From: Penumbrarchaeum sp964445525
GTDB taxonomy: Archaea > Thermoplasmatota > Penumbrarchaeia > Penumbrarchaeales > Penumbrarchaeaceae
Assembly (NCBI GenBank): GCA_964445525.1
Contig: CAYULA010000013.1
Span: 12,833-76,832, forward strand
DNA length: 64,000 nucleotides
Direction: 5' to 3'
In this document: positions 1 to 8,890 of the stretch, in pieces
How the letters are laid out: each line of letters opens with the position of its first letter
Position numbering within the stretch: position 1 is the stretch's first letter
Translations under genes and position numbers: made by a program
Notes under the pieces: model-generated
What the model saw: the letters and a program-made list of their open reading frames with translations, nothing else
The model's database searches: none
What the model was told of the DNA's origin: nothing

Positions 1-465
1 GCCGCTGTAGCATTCGAAGTACAAAGGTCCGTCGCCTTCGGGCAAGGCCCCGTCCAGGCAAAGCGGGTCCCTGTCCACTACCATGTTGTCCTTGGAGGAG
101 AAATCGAAGAATTCCGGAAAATCCTCATTGTCGAACTCCGAGCCGGAATCATCATATTCCAGATCGAGAGGTCTCCATGACAGCCTTCCTATGTCGAAAT
201 CCATTACCTTTCTCATTGTATCGGTTAATAAGTGGCAAATGGAATCGATGTCATCGCATCCTATAAGATCCAATCCCACCCCCGAGAGCATGGAAGAGAC
301 CTTATCCCCCCGTTGGCTCTTTCCAAGCTCCATTATGGAAGGCATCGAAAAAGTTTTCAGACTATCCTTGCTGCCGGCGGCAGACATGTGGCTGCTCTCC
401 CGGTCAATGAGGGTACCTTTATAGCATAGGCTACCCCGGATACAATCTTCCAGCCAATCCTTCAT
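1..465 (-). CDS. Unknown protein, N-terminal part, runs off the left edge
   Basis: An open frame starts with ATG at 465 and reads 155 codons without a stop to base 1, so the gene is truncated by the window. I do not recognise the family. The product is soluble, with no signal peptide or membrane helix; residues about 60-100 (VGLDLIGCDDIDSICHLL region) look helical and vaguely like the start of a GAF domain, but this is a weak guess. Residues about 105-125 are Asp/Glu-rich. It is divergent from the carboxypeptidase gene at 697, and the bases between them would hold both promoters. Codon use matches neighbouring genes, and the opposite-strand open frames here lack a recognisable product, which is why I favour this frame. 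Confidence 0.55.
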   Translation of the reverse strand, partial: MKDWLEDCIRGSLCYKGTLIDRESSHMSAAGSKDSLKTFSMPSIMELGKSQRGDKVSSMLSGVGLDLIGCDDIDSICHLLTDTMRKVMDFDIGRLSWRPLDLEYDDSGSEFDNEDFPEFFDFSSKDNMVVDRDPLCLDGALPEGDGPLYFECYSG

Positions 466-554
466 GATGGAAGCTCCAAAAATGGCAGGACCTAACCCCA
501 GCCAAGAGATGATATGAAACGTGCTATTTCAACGTTGGGGAACATTTCCAGTGC

Positions 555-588
555 AACTTTTTATAGTGCTCTTTTGCATATAAAAACT
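555..588 (+). promoter_or_regulatory. Probable TATA promoter of the peptidase-transporter operon
   Basis: Two AT-rich TATA-like stretches, around 557-565 and 577-587 (CATATAAAAAC), precede the peptidase gene. Transcription would begin near 610, downstream of the most upstream in-frame ATG at 514, which argues that translation really starts at 694-697. Confidence 0.4.
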
Positions 589-696
589 GCATTTGTCCTA
601 GTGGTTAGGCCGATCAATTTGAGGGGTGTTTACGGACGGACGGCCTTTCGGAGTGGAACCAAAAGTGATTTAAGAACCACCCATGATTACAGAGTG

Positions 697-2421
697 ATGC
701 GCCAGGCGGGTGGACCCAAAAATCTGAACTGGACGATCATCTTGCTGTCCATCGTATCAGTGGCATCCCTGAGCCTCGTGCCGACCGGTGTCCAGGGGTC
801 TGTTCAGGGAATGAATTCTTACTCTTACTATCCCGAAGAAGGTCCCGACTTTCACCGGAACTTCACCCAGTACTTTGATTATCCATCAATGACACAATAC
901 CTGAAACAGATGCAGGTCAGGTTCAAGGATATAATGGAACTGTGGTCGCTCGGTCAGACCCATGAGGGAAGGGACATCTGGTGTGTCAAACTGTCCGATA
1001 ATCCCGGTTCCTCCGACGACGGGTCTCCAGGTTCGGAACCCGACGCGATCCTCGTTGGAGCTCATCACGCAAACGAATGGATATCATACGAAACCGCACT
1101 CTATGTGATGACCTTCCTTCTGGAAAATTACGGGGGAGGCGACCTCAACGGAACGGCTGCCACATACCTGGTTGACAACAGGGAGATATTCATCGTCCCC
1201 ATGCTGAATCCGGACGGTACGCAGTATGCTCACGAATCGGAGAGGGGATGGAGGAAGAACCGGGAGCCCAATTATGTTTACGATCATATGCCGGGCAGCT
1301 ACATCGACCCTGACCTTGTTCCATCATCTTATGGTGTGGACATCAACAGGAATTACGGGTGGATGTGGCATGTTGCGGGGGGGTCCAATGCACTCCTGGC
1401 CAGGGGAGGCTCGTACAGAGGGCCTCCCGACAACGTGGATGATGACGGTGACGCCATTGTCCAGGTTGATATCAGAAACGGCATCCTTCCAGGTCCCGAC
1501 GAAGGTGTGGACGAGGACCCCTGGGATGGCATCGATAATGATGCAGACGGTGAGGTGGACGAGGACCCTGCCGGAGGTTTCACCTCTGCAGAAACCATTG
1601 CCCTGAAAGATCTTGGGGAAAAACAGGATTTCACAGTGGCAATATCCTACCATTCCTATTCCGAGCTGGTTCTCTGGCCCTGGGGTTACACAAACGAGGA
1701 AGCGCCGGACGGTCCGCATCTGGCCCAGCTTGGAACCAGAATGGCGGAGATGAACGGCTACCGTCCCATGCAGGGGTATGACCTCTACATGGTTACGGGA
1801 GACATGACAGACTGGTTCTATTCCCAATACGGTACATACGCATACACATTCGAGGTGGGAAGGACCCACAACATACCGGCAGATGAGATCGTGAGCCACG
1901 CACAGCTTAATCTCGATCCCTCCCTCTATCTCATCTATTCCGCTAAGAATCCCTTTATTTCATACATCAGAACCGACGAGAACTCCACCAAAGTATGGAG
2001 GACGGGAGATAACATGAGGGTGGAGTTCTCATTCGAGGATGAAGGGTATCCGATTCCTCTGAACAACGACACTTTCAAGGTGGTTTACAGATGGGACGGA
2101 GGTCCATGGAAGAGGTCCACCCTTGCGGCTCTTGAAAACGGAAATATTACCGGTTCCTTCCCTGCCGAGACCGATGAAGGGGTTCTTGAGCTCTATTTCG
2201 AGATGGAGGATGACAGGGGCAACCTCATTACAGAACCAGCTTACGCTCCCTATGCACTGATCACAATGGAATTCGTGAGAGATCCCATATTCGGACTCTA
2301 TTTCGGTTTCGACACTTTGCTTGTACTTTTGTTCACCCTGGGGATATCCTGGGGTGGTTTCAGTTTGGGAGTAGTAAAATCCGTGAGGTCCCAGAGGAGA
2401 ATGGAGGGGATGAATGGCTAA
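697..2421 (+). CDS. Secreted, membrane-anchored M14 zinc carboxypeptidase
   Basis: Exo- or endopeptidase of the M14 (carboxypeptidase A/T) family, acting outside the cell. Visible hallmarks: zinc ligands in GAHHANEW (HxxE) and the later SYHSY His; substrate-carboxylate region VDINRNYG; LVLWPWGY after the third ligand; and the catalytic Glu in YTFEVG. The N terminus (from ATG 697 or GTG 694) is a short positive stretch followed by a hydrophobic signal segment; a C-terminal helix near residues 540-562 anchors the protein. An Asp-rich insert between the NRN motif and the third zinc ligand (nt about 1430-1570) resembles calcium-binding thrombospondin-3-like loops and is unusual for the core fold. 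The stop overlaps the next gene by 8 bases, so it is probably co-translated with the NSS transporter, consistent with release and uptake of amino acids. An in-frame ATG at 514 lies upstream of the likely promoter and was not used. Confidence 0.88.
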   Translation: MRQAGGPKNLNWTIILLSIVSVASLSLVPTGVQGSVQGMNSYSYYPEEGPDFHRNFTQYFDYPSMTQYLKQMQVRFKDIMELWSLGQTHEGRDIWCVKLSDNPGSSDDGSPGSEPDAILVGAHHANEWISYETALYVMTFLLENYGGGDLNGTAATYLVDNREIFIVPMLNPDGTQYAHESERGWRKNREPNYVYDHMPGSYIDPDLVPSSYGVDINRNYGWMWHVAGGSNALLARGGSYRGPPDNVDDDGDAIVQVDIRNGILPGPDEGVDEDPWDGIDNDADGEVDEDPAGGFTSAETIALKDLGEKQDFTVAISYHSYSELVLWPWGYTNEEAPDGPHLAQLGTRMAEMNGYRPMQGYDLYMVTGDMTDWFYSQYGTYAYTFEVGRTHNIPADEIVSHAQLNLDPSLYLIYSAKNPFISYIRTDENSTKVWRTGDNMRVEFSFEDEGYPIPLNNDTFKVVYRWDGGPWKRSTLAALENGNITGSFPAETDEGVLELYFEMEDDRGNLITEPAYAPYALITMEFVRDPIFGLYFGFDTLLVLLFTLGISWGGFSLGVVKSVRSQRRMEGMNG

Positions 2422-4030
2422 AGGGGGAGGCACATTCACCAGCAAGTGGGGACTGCTGATGGCAGCTCTGGGTGCCGCAATAGGTACCGGCAATATCTGG
2501 AGGTTCCCAAAGGAGGTGGCCGACAACGGCGGCGGATCCTTCATGATACCCTACATACTCTTCCTATTCACATGGTCCATACCGATTCTTCTTGTAGAGT
2601 TCAACCTCGGAAAGAAGACCAGAAAAGGAACCATGGGGTCCTTTGCTTCAATACTTGGAAAGAACAAGGCATGGATGGGGGCCTGGATGGCATGGATCTC
2701 TACAGCAATCGGCTTCTATTACGCGGTGGTTATGGGATGGACCATCCGTTACGCCCTGGGATCTTCAACGGGAAACATCTCATTTTCGGATTCACAGCAG
2801 TCATGGGAGAATTTTCTCGAATCTCCTGGACTGGTGGTCCTTTTCCAGATCATGGCGATCGCCGTTTCTGCTTTCGTGGTCTACAGGGGAATCGAAAAAG
2901 GCGTGGAAAGGGTGAACAAGATATTGATACCAACCCTCTTCATATTACTGCTATTTTCAATGATATGGGCCCTCACGCTTCCCGGTGCGATGAGGGGGGT
3001 AGCCTACATTTTCACCCCCCAGGCAGATACCCTATTCAACGGTAAGACCTGGATAGAAGCTCTTGCCCAATCCGCCTGGTCCTGCAGCGCGGGAATGGGA
3101 ATGGCAATCACCTACGGGGCGTATACAAGAAGAAAGGACGATACTTCACTGAACACCGTCCTAACCGGATTGGGGGATACGACCATTGCCCTCGTTGCGG
3201 GGATTATGATCTTTGCTACGGTTTTTGCCATGTCCGGTACGATGACCCAGGCGGAAGATGCGGTCTCCGCCGGCGGTTCGGGATTGACATTCATCTATCT
3301 TCCCCAGCTATTCGGGGAGATGATTGGAGGAAGGTATGTTGCGATAGCCTTCTTTTTCGCCATGGCCTTTGCGGCACTCACATCCATGATCGCAACTTAT
3401 GAGAACGCTGTGAAGAACTTCGTGGATGCGGGCTGGGGCAGAAAGAAGGCAATAATGGTAATGACCATCGGAATGCTGATCCTCGGCCTTCCATCCGCCC
3501 TCATAGTAATGGATGTCAGCATCGGGGGAACGACAACTCCCATGCCGGTGTTCCTCGAAAATCAGGACTTTGTCTGGGGTCTTGGACTGGTCCTATCGGG
3601 TGGTTTCATCTATTTCCTGGTCTGGAAGTACGGGATTACCAAGTTCAGAAAGAATTTCATTAACAGCAGGTATGCCGATGTCAAGATCGGAAAATGGTTC
3701 GACATCCTATTCAAATACGTTGTTCCAATAGAACTGGTTGTGATGTCTGTCTGGTTCATATATCAAACGATAGTGAGTCCAACCGAGGAATGGTGGATGG
3801 GAGGGATCATAGGATTTTTGATCATGATAGGTCAATGGGCCGTTGTGATAATAGGTTTGATCTTTGTCTCCAGGAAGGTTGAAGACAGATTGGTGGAGGA
3901 TGATTTCGATCCGGACACCACAATCGACGAGGATATTATCAAGGAAGACCGGGAACAGGAGGATCTCCCGATGGATGATGTCGGTTATGAAAATGAGATC
4001 CCCGTGACTGAAGAGGAAGTGAACTCATGA
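2414..4030 (+). CDS. Sodium-dependent transporter, NSS (SLC6) family
   Basis: Sodium-coupled symporter, most likely for an amino acid, in the cytoplasmic membrane. The diagnostic unwound first helix is clear: AAIGTGNIWRFPKEV followed by NGGGSFMIPY near residues 16-46, which supplies sodium- and substrate-binding backbone. About twelve hydrophobic helices follow over 538 residues, the normal length for prokaryotic NSS proteins. The C-terminal roughly 45 residues are a soluble acidic tail. The start ATG lies inside the end of the peptidase gene, with a purine-rich run (GGAGAATGGAGGGGATGA) as ribosome site, and its stop overlaps the next small gene by ATGA. Substrate cannot be read from sequence; the peptidase neighbour suggests a peptide-derived amino acid. 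Confidence 0.93.
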   Translation: MAKGGGTFTSKWGLLMAALGAAIGTGNIWRFPKEVADNGGGSFMIPYILFLFTWSIPILLVEFNLGKKTRKGTMGSFASILGKNKAWMGAWMAWISTAIGFYYAVVMGWTIRYALGSSTGNISFSDSQQSWENFLESPGLVVLFQIMAIAVSAFVVYRGIEKGVERVNKILIPTLFILLLFSMIWALTLPGAMRGVAYIFTPQADTLFNGKTWIEALAQSAWSCSAGMGMAITYGAYTRRKDDTSLNTVLTGLGDTTIALVAGIMIFATVFAMSGTMTQAEDAVSAGGSGLTFIYLPQLFGEMIGGRYVAIAFFFAMAFAALTSMIATYENAVKNFVDAGWGRKKAIMVMTIGMLILGLPSALIVMDVSIGGTTTPMPVFLENQDFVWGLGLVLSGGFIYFLVWKYGITKFRKNFINSRYADVKIGKWFDILFKYVVPIELVVMSVWFIYQTIVSPTEEWWMGGIIGFLIMIGQWAVVIIGLIFVSRKVEDRLVEDDFDPDTTIDEDIIKEDREQEDLPMDDVGYENEIPVTEEEVNS

Positions 4031-4230
4031 CTAAAGAAGAGGAAAAGATCACGGAGATGCTCAGGGAAAATGGCGAGATGTCCACCACCGAGATCGAGTC
4101 CGAGTTCACAAGAAAGGGCGAATCCTGCCCCGACGGGGCCGTAAAGCATCTGATGAAGATGAAGACAAAGGGGATCGTCGAGGGAAGGATGGACAGGGAA
4201 AAGAAAGGATGGGTTTGGACCCTCAAGTGA
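4027..4230 (+). CDS. Small winged-helix protein coupled to the transporter
   Basis: A 67-residue protein whose pattern (KITEMLRENGEMSTTEIES, then a recognition-helix-like stretch, then a GIVEGR wing and WVWTLK strand) fits a minimal winged helix-turn-helix domain. It begins at the ATGA overlap with the transporter stop, so it is translationally coupled to it. It could be a small transcription regulator of the operon, or a transporter-associated small subunit as seen downstream of some NSS genes; the sequence does not decide. No ligand domain is present. Confidence 0.65.
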   Translation: MTKEEEKITEMLRENGEMSTTEIESEFTRKGESCPDGAVKHLMKMKTKGIVEGRMDREKKGWVWTLK

Positions 4231-4251
4231 TGAATATTCATATTCCTGTGC

Positions 4252-4309
4252 AAAAGATTTAGATATAATTCTGGACGGTTACCGTAAACGTACCCGGAAT
4301 GTTTCCGGG
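4252..4309 (+). promoter_or_regulatory. TATA promoter with two inverted repeats before the FN3 surface protein
   Basis: BRE/TATA-like AAAAGATTTAGATATAAT lies at 4252-4269, giving an expected start of transcription near 4287. ACGGT-T-ACCGT (4275-4285) is a perfect short palindrome between TATA and the start site, where a repressor would block initiation. CCCGGAA-TGT-TTCCGGG (4293-4309) forms a 7-bp stem just before the ribosome site GAGGTG at 4314-4319. Confidence 0.5.
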
Positions 4310-4324
4310 GGAAGAGGTGTTCAC

Positions 4325-7300
4325 ATGGGTGATACGTCCAATTCGATTCCTGCACCCTCGAAATACTGGTCAATGCTTGCAGCCTTGATATTTGTGATAT
4401 CGGCCATCACATTCGTAACGCAATCAGAGTCGGTCAGCGGTCTTAATGTTCCCGGAGGAACGATCACGGGTAATGTAACCTGGACCCTGTCCGATTCGCC
4501 GGTGGATTTAGAGGGCAATCTGACAATTGAAACGGGAGCATCCCTGACCATACAACCTGGTGTACTGGTTCTCATGGAGGATCATAATTTTCTCGGCGTG
4601 AACGGTACTCTCAGAGCCGAGGGGACCTCAGGGGGAAGAATAAAATTCGAGGGTTCCGGGTCTGCGGGTTTCGACAGGATCAACGTGACATCCGGCGGCG
4701 AAGCATACATGACCTTCTGTGATATCGATTCGAGGGGGGGTATTTTCGCAACAGACAGCGGTACCGAGGTCAGGATCTACAATTCAACCATCACATCCAC
4801 ACAAGCTGCGGGATTGACAGCGCAGTATAACTCCGAGGCCTGGCTAATAAACTGCACCTTTAACTCACCTATCAATGTGTCTGTGATGTTGGGAACCGTT
4901 CACGAAGGATACTGGTTCAGTTTCAGGGCCATGAAGGACAACGGTGAAGGACCTTACACCCAGGGAGCGGACCTGACGATCTTTGCATCCAATCCACAGG
5001 GAAGCAGCTTCACAATTTATGATTCGACCTCGGGAGATCCACAAACCGGATCCGATGGTACAATTCCCGCCTTTGCCATTGAGCAATATCTCCACGAGGG
5101 CTCGGTCTTCATCAACAGGGTGAAGATGACCATAACCATGTCTGCCGATAACAGCAGATGGAGAAAGCAGGAAAACGAATGGGTGATAACCAAGGATACC
5201 GATTATACCTGGTGGATGGATTTTACCCCACCGGAAGCACCGACGAATCTTTCCGTTCTGAGAAAGGGTGGACACTGGATCCATGTTCAATGGGATTATC
5301 CCGGCGACGATTCAAAGCTGAGCAATTTCGTTCTTCGATTCAAGAAATCCTGGGAGGGCGAATCCGAGTGGGACACGGCGGAGCCTTCCGCCGGCTTTAG
5401 AGACTGGAATATCACCATAGAGGAGCCTCCAAATCCGGTAAATGGACTCCTCGAGGAAAGGGATTACGACATCAAGTTGTATGCCGTTGACGGAAGTGAA
5501 AATCCCTCCGATACGATAGGACCCATCACCGTCAAGACGCTGGATATAACAAAACCTTCCCCTCCCGAAGAAATCGAAGTGATCGTGGTGGAAGGAACCT
5601 ATGTGAATATCCAATGGAACAGATCAGTTTCCGAGGATGTGGTCAGGTACGGAATAATGGTGGAAGAGGAAGGGGAAGAAGGGGAGCTTATTTTCGTCCC
5701 GAGCGATGGCAACGATACCCAGATCTACAACCTGACCGGATTGGAGAGCGAGACCGAGTACACATTCGAGATGGCGGCATTCGATGACGGGGAGATCCCG
5801 AATAATTCAACCTGGACAGAACCCATAATGTTCAGGACCTTGGATATTACTCCCCCGGAGAAACCCTCACTTTCCATTTCATTCCTGGAACCGGACCAGT
5901 ATATCAACGGTTCGGGATACTATAACGGTTCACAGGTTGCACTGGAAGGGTTCGTTCCAGGGGAAAACAGGACATTCATCGATGTGTTCCTGGACGGTGA
6001 ATTGTACGTCAATCCCAATCCCGACCTCCCGCGCCCCTCAACATTCGAGGGTCGTTTCTTCTTCTTCATCAGCGTTGATGAAATACAGCACAATATCAGG
6101 GTAAGAAGCGTTGATCCCGCAGGCAACAAAGGGCCGCTTTCGGAAGAGGTCTCCATAATAATTGACCGGACCGATCCCCTTATCGGGCTGGAAATGCCGG
6201 AGAACGGCGTCTTCACCGTGGACAATGATGACATGGTGGAGATCGATTCTAACTCCACGGATGACAATTCCATCCATTCCATTACATGGTATATTGAGAA
6301 ACCTGACGGGACTGTGGAAACAGAATCCGGATCCACACTTTCGAAGGTATTCCCGTTGGGAAATTACAACATCACGCTCGAGGTCTTTGACCTTGCGGGA
6401 AACATGAACAAAACCCTGTTCAAGGTGCGATCGCTTGTTCCCGATGACACAGCTCCGGTAGCCACGGTTTTGAGCCCTTCATCCAATGTGGATATCGATC
6501 TAGCACCCATATTCGAGGTCGAGTTCTCGGAGGAGATCGTCTGGGACCTCATCTCCGCAGGTGTTGAAAGGACCGAGGGCGAGGGCACCGGTCCAATCGA
6601 TGTCCTTTCAACATTTGACAGGGAAAATCTCACGGGCAGGTTCGAACTGACAAGGTCGCTTGAGGGAGGTGTCAATTATACCTTCTTCATCGAATCCATT
6701 ATGGATACGAGAGGAAATATCGGAGAGAACATCGATTTCGGGTTCAGGACCATAGATGACAATCGAGTTGATACGGATAAAGACGGAATCCCTGATTATT
6801 ACGAGGTCCAGAAGGGATTCCTTAGTCCCTCCATACCGGATGACGCATCAGAGGACGAGGACGAGGACGGATTGACAAACCTTCAAGAATATCTGGAAGG
6901 AACGGACCCGGCCTCTCCCGATTCCGACGGAGATGGTATGACCGACGGATGGGAAGTGGAATACGGACTGAAGCCAATGGACAGAAGCGACGCCCTATCC
7001 GACGCCGACGGGGATTCCTATTCCAATCTGGAAGAATTCAGGTCAGATACCGATCCCAATGACAAAGAGAGCAAACCCACCGCATCGGAGGAGGATGATA
7101 TTCTCCTGATCATAGTGATCATAATCATAGCCGTTGTATTGCTTCTCATAATCATCCTATCGGTGTTCTTTGTCATCAGATCCAGAAAAAGGGAGGAAGA
7201 GATGGCTCCGAAAGAGGAGGTATCGGAGGAAGAGGAAGGACCGAGGACATGGAGCGAACAGGTGGAGGAGTCAATGAGGGAGTGCCCCTCCTGCGGAGCG

Positions 7301-7537
7301 GCCCTCGAGGAGGGACTGGATTACTGTCCCATGTGCGGCGCTACATTGGAGATCGAGAAGGAGGAAGACCTCCTTATGGGCACGATGGACGAGGAATCCA
7401 TCATGGGAGAAGATGACCTGGCCGAAACCGAGATCGAGGAAGACCCTCAAGAAGAAGAAGATACCATACCATCGGAATCGGAGGGGGCACCCGAATTGGA
7501 TGATGACATGGCCATGAACGAACCTCCGTCGGTTTGA
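4325..7537 (+). CDS. Large surface protein with FN3 domains, Ca-binding repeats and cytoplasmic zinc ribbon
   Basis: A 1070-residue exported protein. In order: signal/anchor helix (residues about 15-35); a repeated beta-rich segment (about 45-170) like a right-handed beta-helix; two FN3 domains (about 295-510); Ig-like segments (about 510-800); thrombospondin-3-like calcium loops starting DTDKDGIPDYYE and DSDGDGMTDGWE (about 815-910); a transmembrane helix (about 925-950); a cytoplasmic zinc ribbon CPSCG...CPMCG (about 985-1004); and an acidic tail. Start ATG has SD GAGGTG five bases upstream. Likely function is adhesion or envelope structure; the inside zinc ribbon suggests a contact with a cytoplasmic partner. 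A cytoplasmic zinc ribbon after the last helix recurs in the 2028-residue protein downstream. Specific ligand unknown. Confidence 0.8.
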   Translation: MGDTSNSIPAPSKYWSMLAALIFVISAITFVTQSESVSGLNVPGGTITGNVTWTLSDSPVDLEGNLTIETGASLTIQPGVLVLMEDHNFLGVNGTLRAEGTSGGRIKFEGSGSAGFDRINVTSGGEAYMTFCDIDSRGGIFATDSGTEVRIYNSTITSTQAAGLTAQYNSEAWLINCTFNSPINVSVMLGTVHEGYWFSFRAMKDNGEGPYTQGADLTIFASNPQGSSFTIYDSTSGDPQTGSDGTIPAFAIEQYLHEGSVFINRVKMTITMSADNSRWRKQENEWVITKDTDYTWWMDFTPPEAPTNLSVLRKGGHWIHVQWDYPGDDSKLSNFVLRFKKSWEGESEWDTAEPSAGFRDWNITIEEPPNPVNGLLEERDYDIKLYAVDGSENPSDTIGPITVKTLDITKPSPPEEIEVIVVEGTYVNIQWNRSVSEDVVRYGIMVEEEGEEGELIFVPSDGNDTQIYNLTGLESETEYTFEMAAFDDGEIPNNSTWTEPIMFRTLDITPPEKPSLSISFLEPDQYINGSGYYNGSQVALEGFVPGENRTFIDVFLDGELYVNPNPDLPRPSTFEGRFFFFISVDEIQHNIRVRSVDPAGNKGPLSEEVSIIIDRTDPLIGLEMPENGVFTVDNDDMVEIDSNSTDDNSIHSITWYIEKPDGTVETESGSTLSKVFPLGNYNITLEVFDLAGNMNKTLFKVRSLVPDDTAPVATVLSPSSNVDIDLAPIFEVEFSEEIVWDLISAGVERTEGEGTGPIDVLSTFDRENLTGRFELTRSLEGGVNYTFFIESIMDTRGNIGENIDFGFRTIDDNRVDTDKDGIPDYYEVQKGFLSPSIPDDASEDEDEDGLTNLQEYLEGTDPASPDSDGDGMTDGWEVEYGLKPMDRSDALSDADGDSYSNLEEFRSDTDPNDKESKPTASEEDDILLIIVIIIIAVVLLLIIILSVFFVIRSRKREEEMAPKEEVSEEEEGPRTWSEQVEESMRECPSCGAALEEGLDYCPMCGATLEIEKEEDLLMGTMDEESIMGEDDLAETEIEEDPQEEEDTIPSESEGAPELDDDMAMNEPPSV

Positions 7538-7602
7538 AAGTCTATTTCGAGGTATTTTCCACTGGATAACGGTTTGTTTCACATTATGCCGTCAATGATA
7601 GA

Positions 7603-7613
7603 ATTTTTTTAAT
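7603..7613 (+). terminator. Oligo-T terminator after the FN3 protein gene
   Basis: A run of seven T bases followed by AATAATAAC lies 65 bases past the stop. Archaeal termination commonly uses such T tracts without a hairpin. Confidence 0.4.
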
Positions 7614-7630
7614 AATAACAATAGAAAGGC

Positions 7631-7646
7631 AAAAGTTTAAATTTTC
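7631..7646 (+). promoter_or_regulatory. TATA box of the K/E-rich zinc-ribbon gene
   Basis: AAAAGTTTAAATTTTC fits a BRE plus TATA element. Transcription would start near 7663-7670, after the in-frame ATG at 7659, which supports the SD-led ATG at 7683 as the true start. Confidence 0.5.
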
Positions 7647-7682
7647 ATTACCTGATTTATGACCCAAACCGAGGTGGGAGAG

Positions 7683-8873
7683 ATGAAAGTCCGATGCAAG
7701 GATTGCAAGACCGAAATGGAGTATCCATTCAAGAAATGTCAGGATTGCGGTTGGGTCCCAAAAGGGAAATATGCCGATCTGGCAAAGAAGTTCGCAGCCA
7801 AGTACGAAAAGGAGGAGGGCCTGGACAAGAAGAAGACATCCACCAGGAAGAAGACCACCTCCACCAGGTCAGGTAGAAAGAAGAGGACAACCACCTCCGC
7901 AAAGAAGAGAACAAAACCCAAAGTTGAGGTAGAAGAGGAGGAGGAGAAACCGACCCGAAGGAAATCCAGGACCTCCTCGAAGAAGAAGACCACATCCCCC
8001 TCAAGGAAAAAGAAGAGACCCAAGGCGGTTGTGGAGGAAGAACCAACCACCAAAACAAGAAAGAAAACCTCGACAAAGAAAAAATCCACAACCGGAAGGA
8101 AGAGGACAAAGCCAAAGGTAGAGGTGGAGGATGAGGAAGAGACCGTATCCAAGAAGAAAACTTCCACCAAGAAGAAATCAACCAAATCCAAACCTGCAAG
8201 GAAGAAGCCTTCCAGGGGTTTCGATCTGGATGTGGACGAAGACGAAAAAGCCGTCAAATCTTCTTATCGACCAATCAGCCTCGAGGATGACGAAGAAGAG
8301 ATATTCGTAGTCGGAAAGACCTCAAAATCCAAGCCGGAACCAGAATTCGAGGAAGAGGAGGAGGAAGAAGAGGATTACTACGAGGATGAAGAAGAAGAGG
8401 AATACGAGGACGAGGAAGAATACGAAGATGAAGATGAGGAAGAAGAAGAGTATGAGGACGAGGAGGAAGAGGAATACGAGGACGAAGAAGAATACGAAGA
8501 TGAAGTTGAGGAAGAAGAAGAGTATGAGGATGAGGAGGAAGAGGAAGAAGAATACGAGGACGAGGAAGAATACGAAGAAGAAGATGAGGAAGAAGAAGAA
8601 TACGAGGACGAGGAGGAAGAGGAGGAGGAAGAGATAATCAAGATCCGCTGTAAATGCGGCAACCTCATCAAGGTAGTATCCGGCAAACCTCCAATAAGAT
8701 TCATCTGCGACGAATGCGGAAGAAAGGGAGTCATCAAGGCCCCTCCCGAAGAGGAGGAAGAGGAGGAGGAAGAAGAGGAGGAATACGAACCCCCTCCGAG
8801 AAGGAAGAAGAGAAGAAGGCCGAGGGATGATGACTCCCGTCCGAGAAGACGGTCAAAAAAAAAAAGAAGGTAA
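7683..8873 (+). CDS. Lysine- and glutamate-rich protein with two zinc ribbons
   Basis: About 396 residues, no close named family. N-terminal zinc ribbon CKDC...CQDC (first 30 residues); a roughly 150-residue Lys/Thr/Ser-rich stretch with repeated KKKTST-like and KPKVEVE blocks; a Glu/Asp/Tyr-rich stretch made of tandem repeats (nt 8401-8626); a second zinc ribbon CKCG...CDECG; a short acidic run and a very basic tail. The charge segregation suggests an intrinsically disordered nucleic-acid- or protein-binding factor. Start ATG 7683 has SD GAGGTGGGAG five bases before it; an in-frame ATG at 7659 lacks one. The frame stops at 8871-8873 immediately after an 11-A run, and the -1 frame continues into a third zinc ribbon, so the gene may be longer than annotated here. 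Confidence 0.7.
   Translation: MKVRCKDCKTEMEYPFKKCQDCGWVPKGKYADLAKKFAAKYEKEEGLDKKKTSTRKKTTSTRSGRKKRTTTSAKKRTKPKVEVEEEEEKPTRRKSRTSSKKKTTSPSRKKKRPKAVVEEEPTTKTRKKTSTKKKSTTGRKRTKPKVEVEDEEETVSKKKTSTKKKSTKSKPARKKPSRGFDLDVDEDEKAVKSSYRPISLEDDEEEIFVVGKTSKSKPEPEFEEEEEEEEDYYEDEEEEEYEDEEEYEDEDEEEEEYEDEEEEEYEDEEEYEDEVEEEEEYEDEEEEEEEYEDEEEYEEEDEEEEEYEDEEEEEEEEIIKIRCKCGNLIKVVSGKPPIRFICDECGRKGVIKAPPEEEEEEEEEEEEYEPPPRRKKRRRPRDDDSRPRRRSKKKRR
8401..8626 (+). repeat. Three tandem 72-78-bp repeats coding for Glu/Asp/Tyr-rich segment
   Basis: Units begin with AATACGAGGACGA at 8401, 8473 and 8551 (spacings 72 and 78 bases). Each encodes a roughly 24-26-residue block of Glu/Asp with regularly spaced Tyr. In-register copy number keeps the frame. 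Confidence 0.75.
8855..8865 (+). other. 11-A homopolymer, candidate slippage site
   Basis: Eleven consecutive A bases (AAA codons in the current frame) occur eight codons or fewer before the stop. A -1 slip here, or one extra A, would join the upstream protein to the open frame ending at 9139, with no stop between. Could be programmed slippage, transcriptional slippage or a sequencing/assembly indel. Confidence 0.5.
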
Positions 8874-8890
8874 GAGATCGAGAGGATGAG

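Noticed and set aside
83..429. Two short + strand open frames at the left edge
   Set aside because: The - strand frame 465 to 1 is open over its whole length and fits gene composition better; the + frames have no ribosome site or known motif.
8401..8626. Possible CRISPR or satellite array
   Set aside because: Repeat units are adjacent, imperfect and fully in frame with the protein; there are no spacers and no cas genes.
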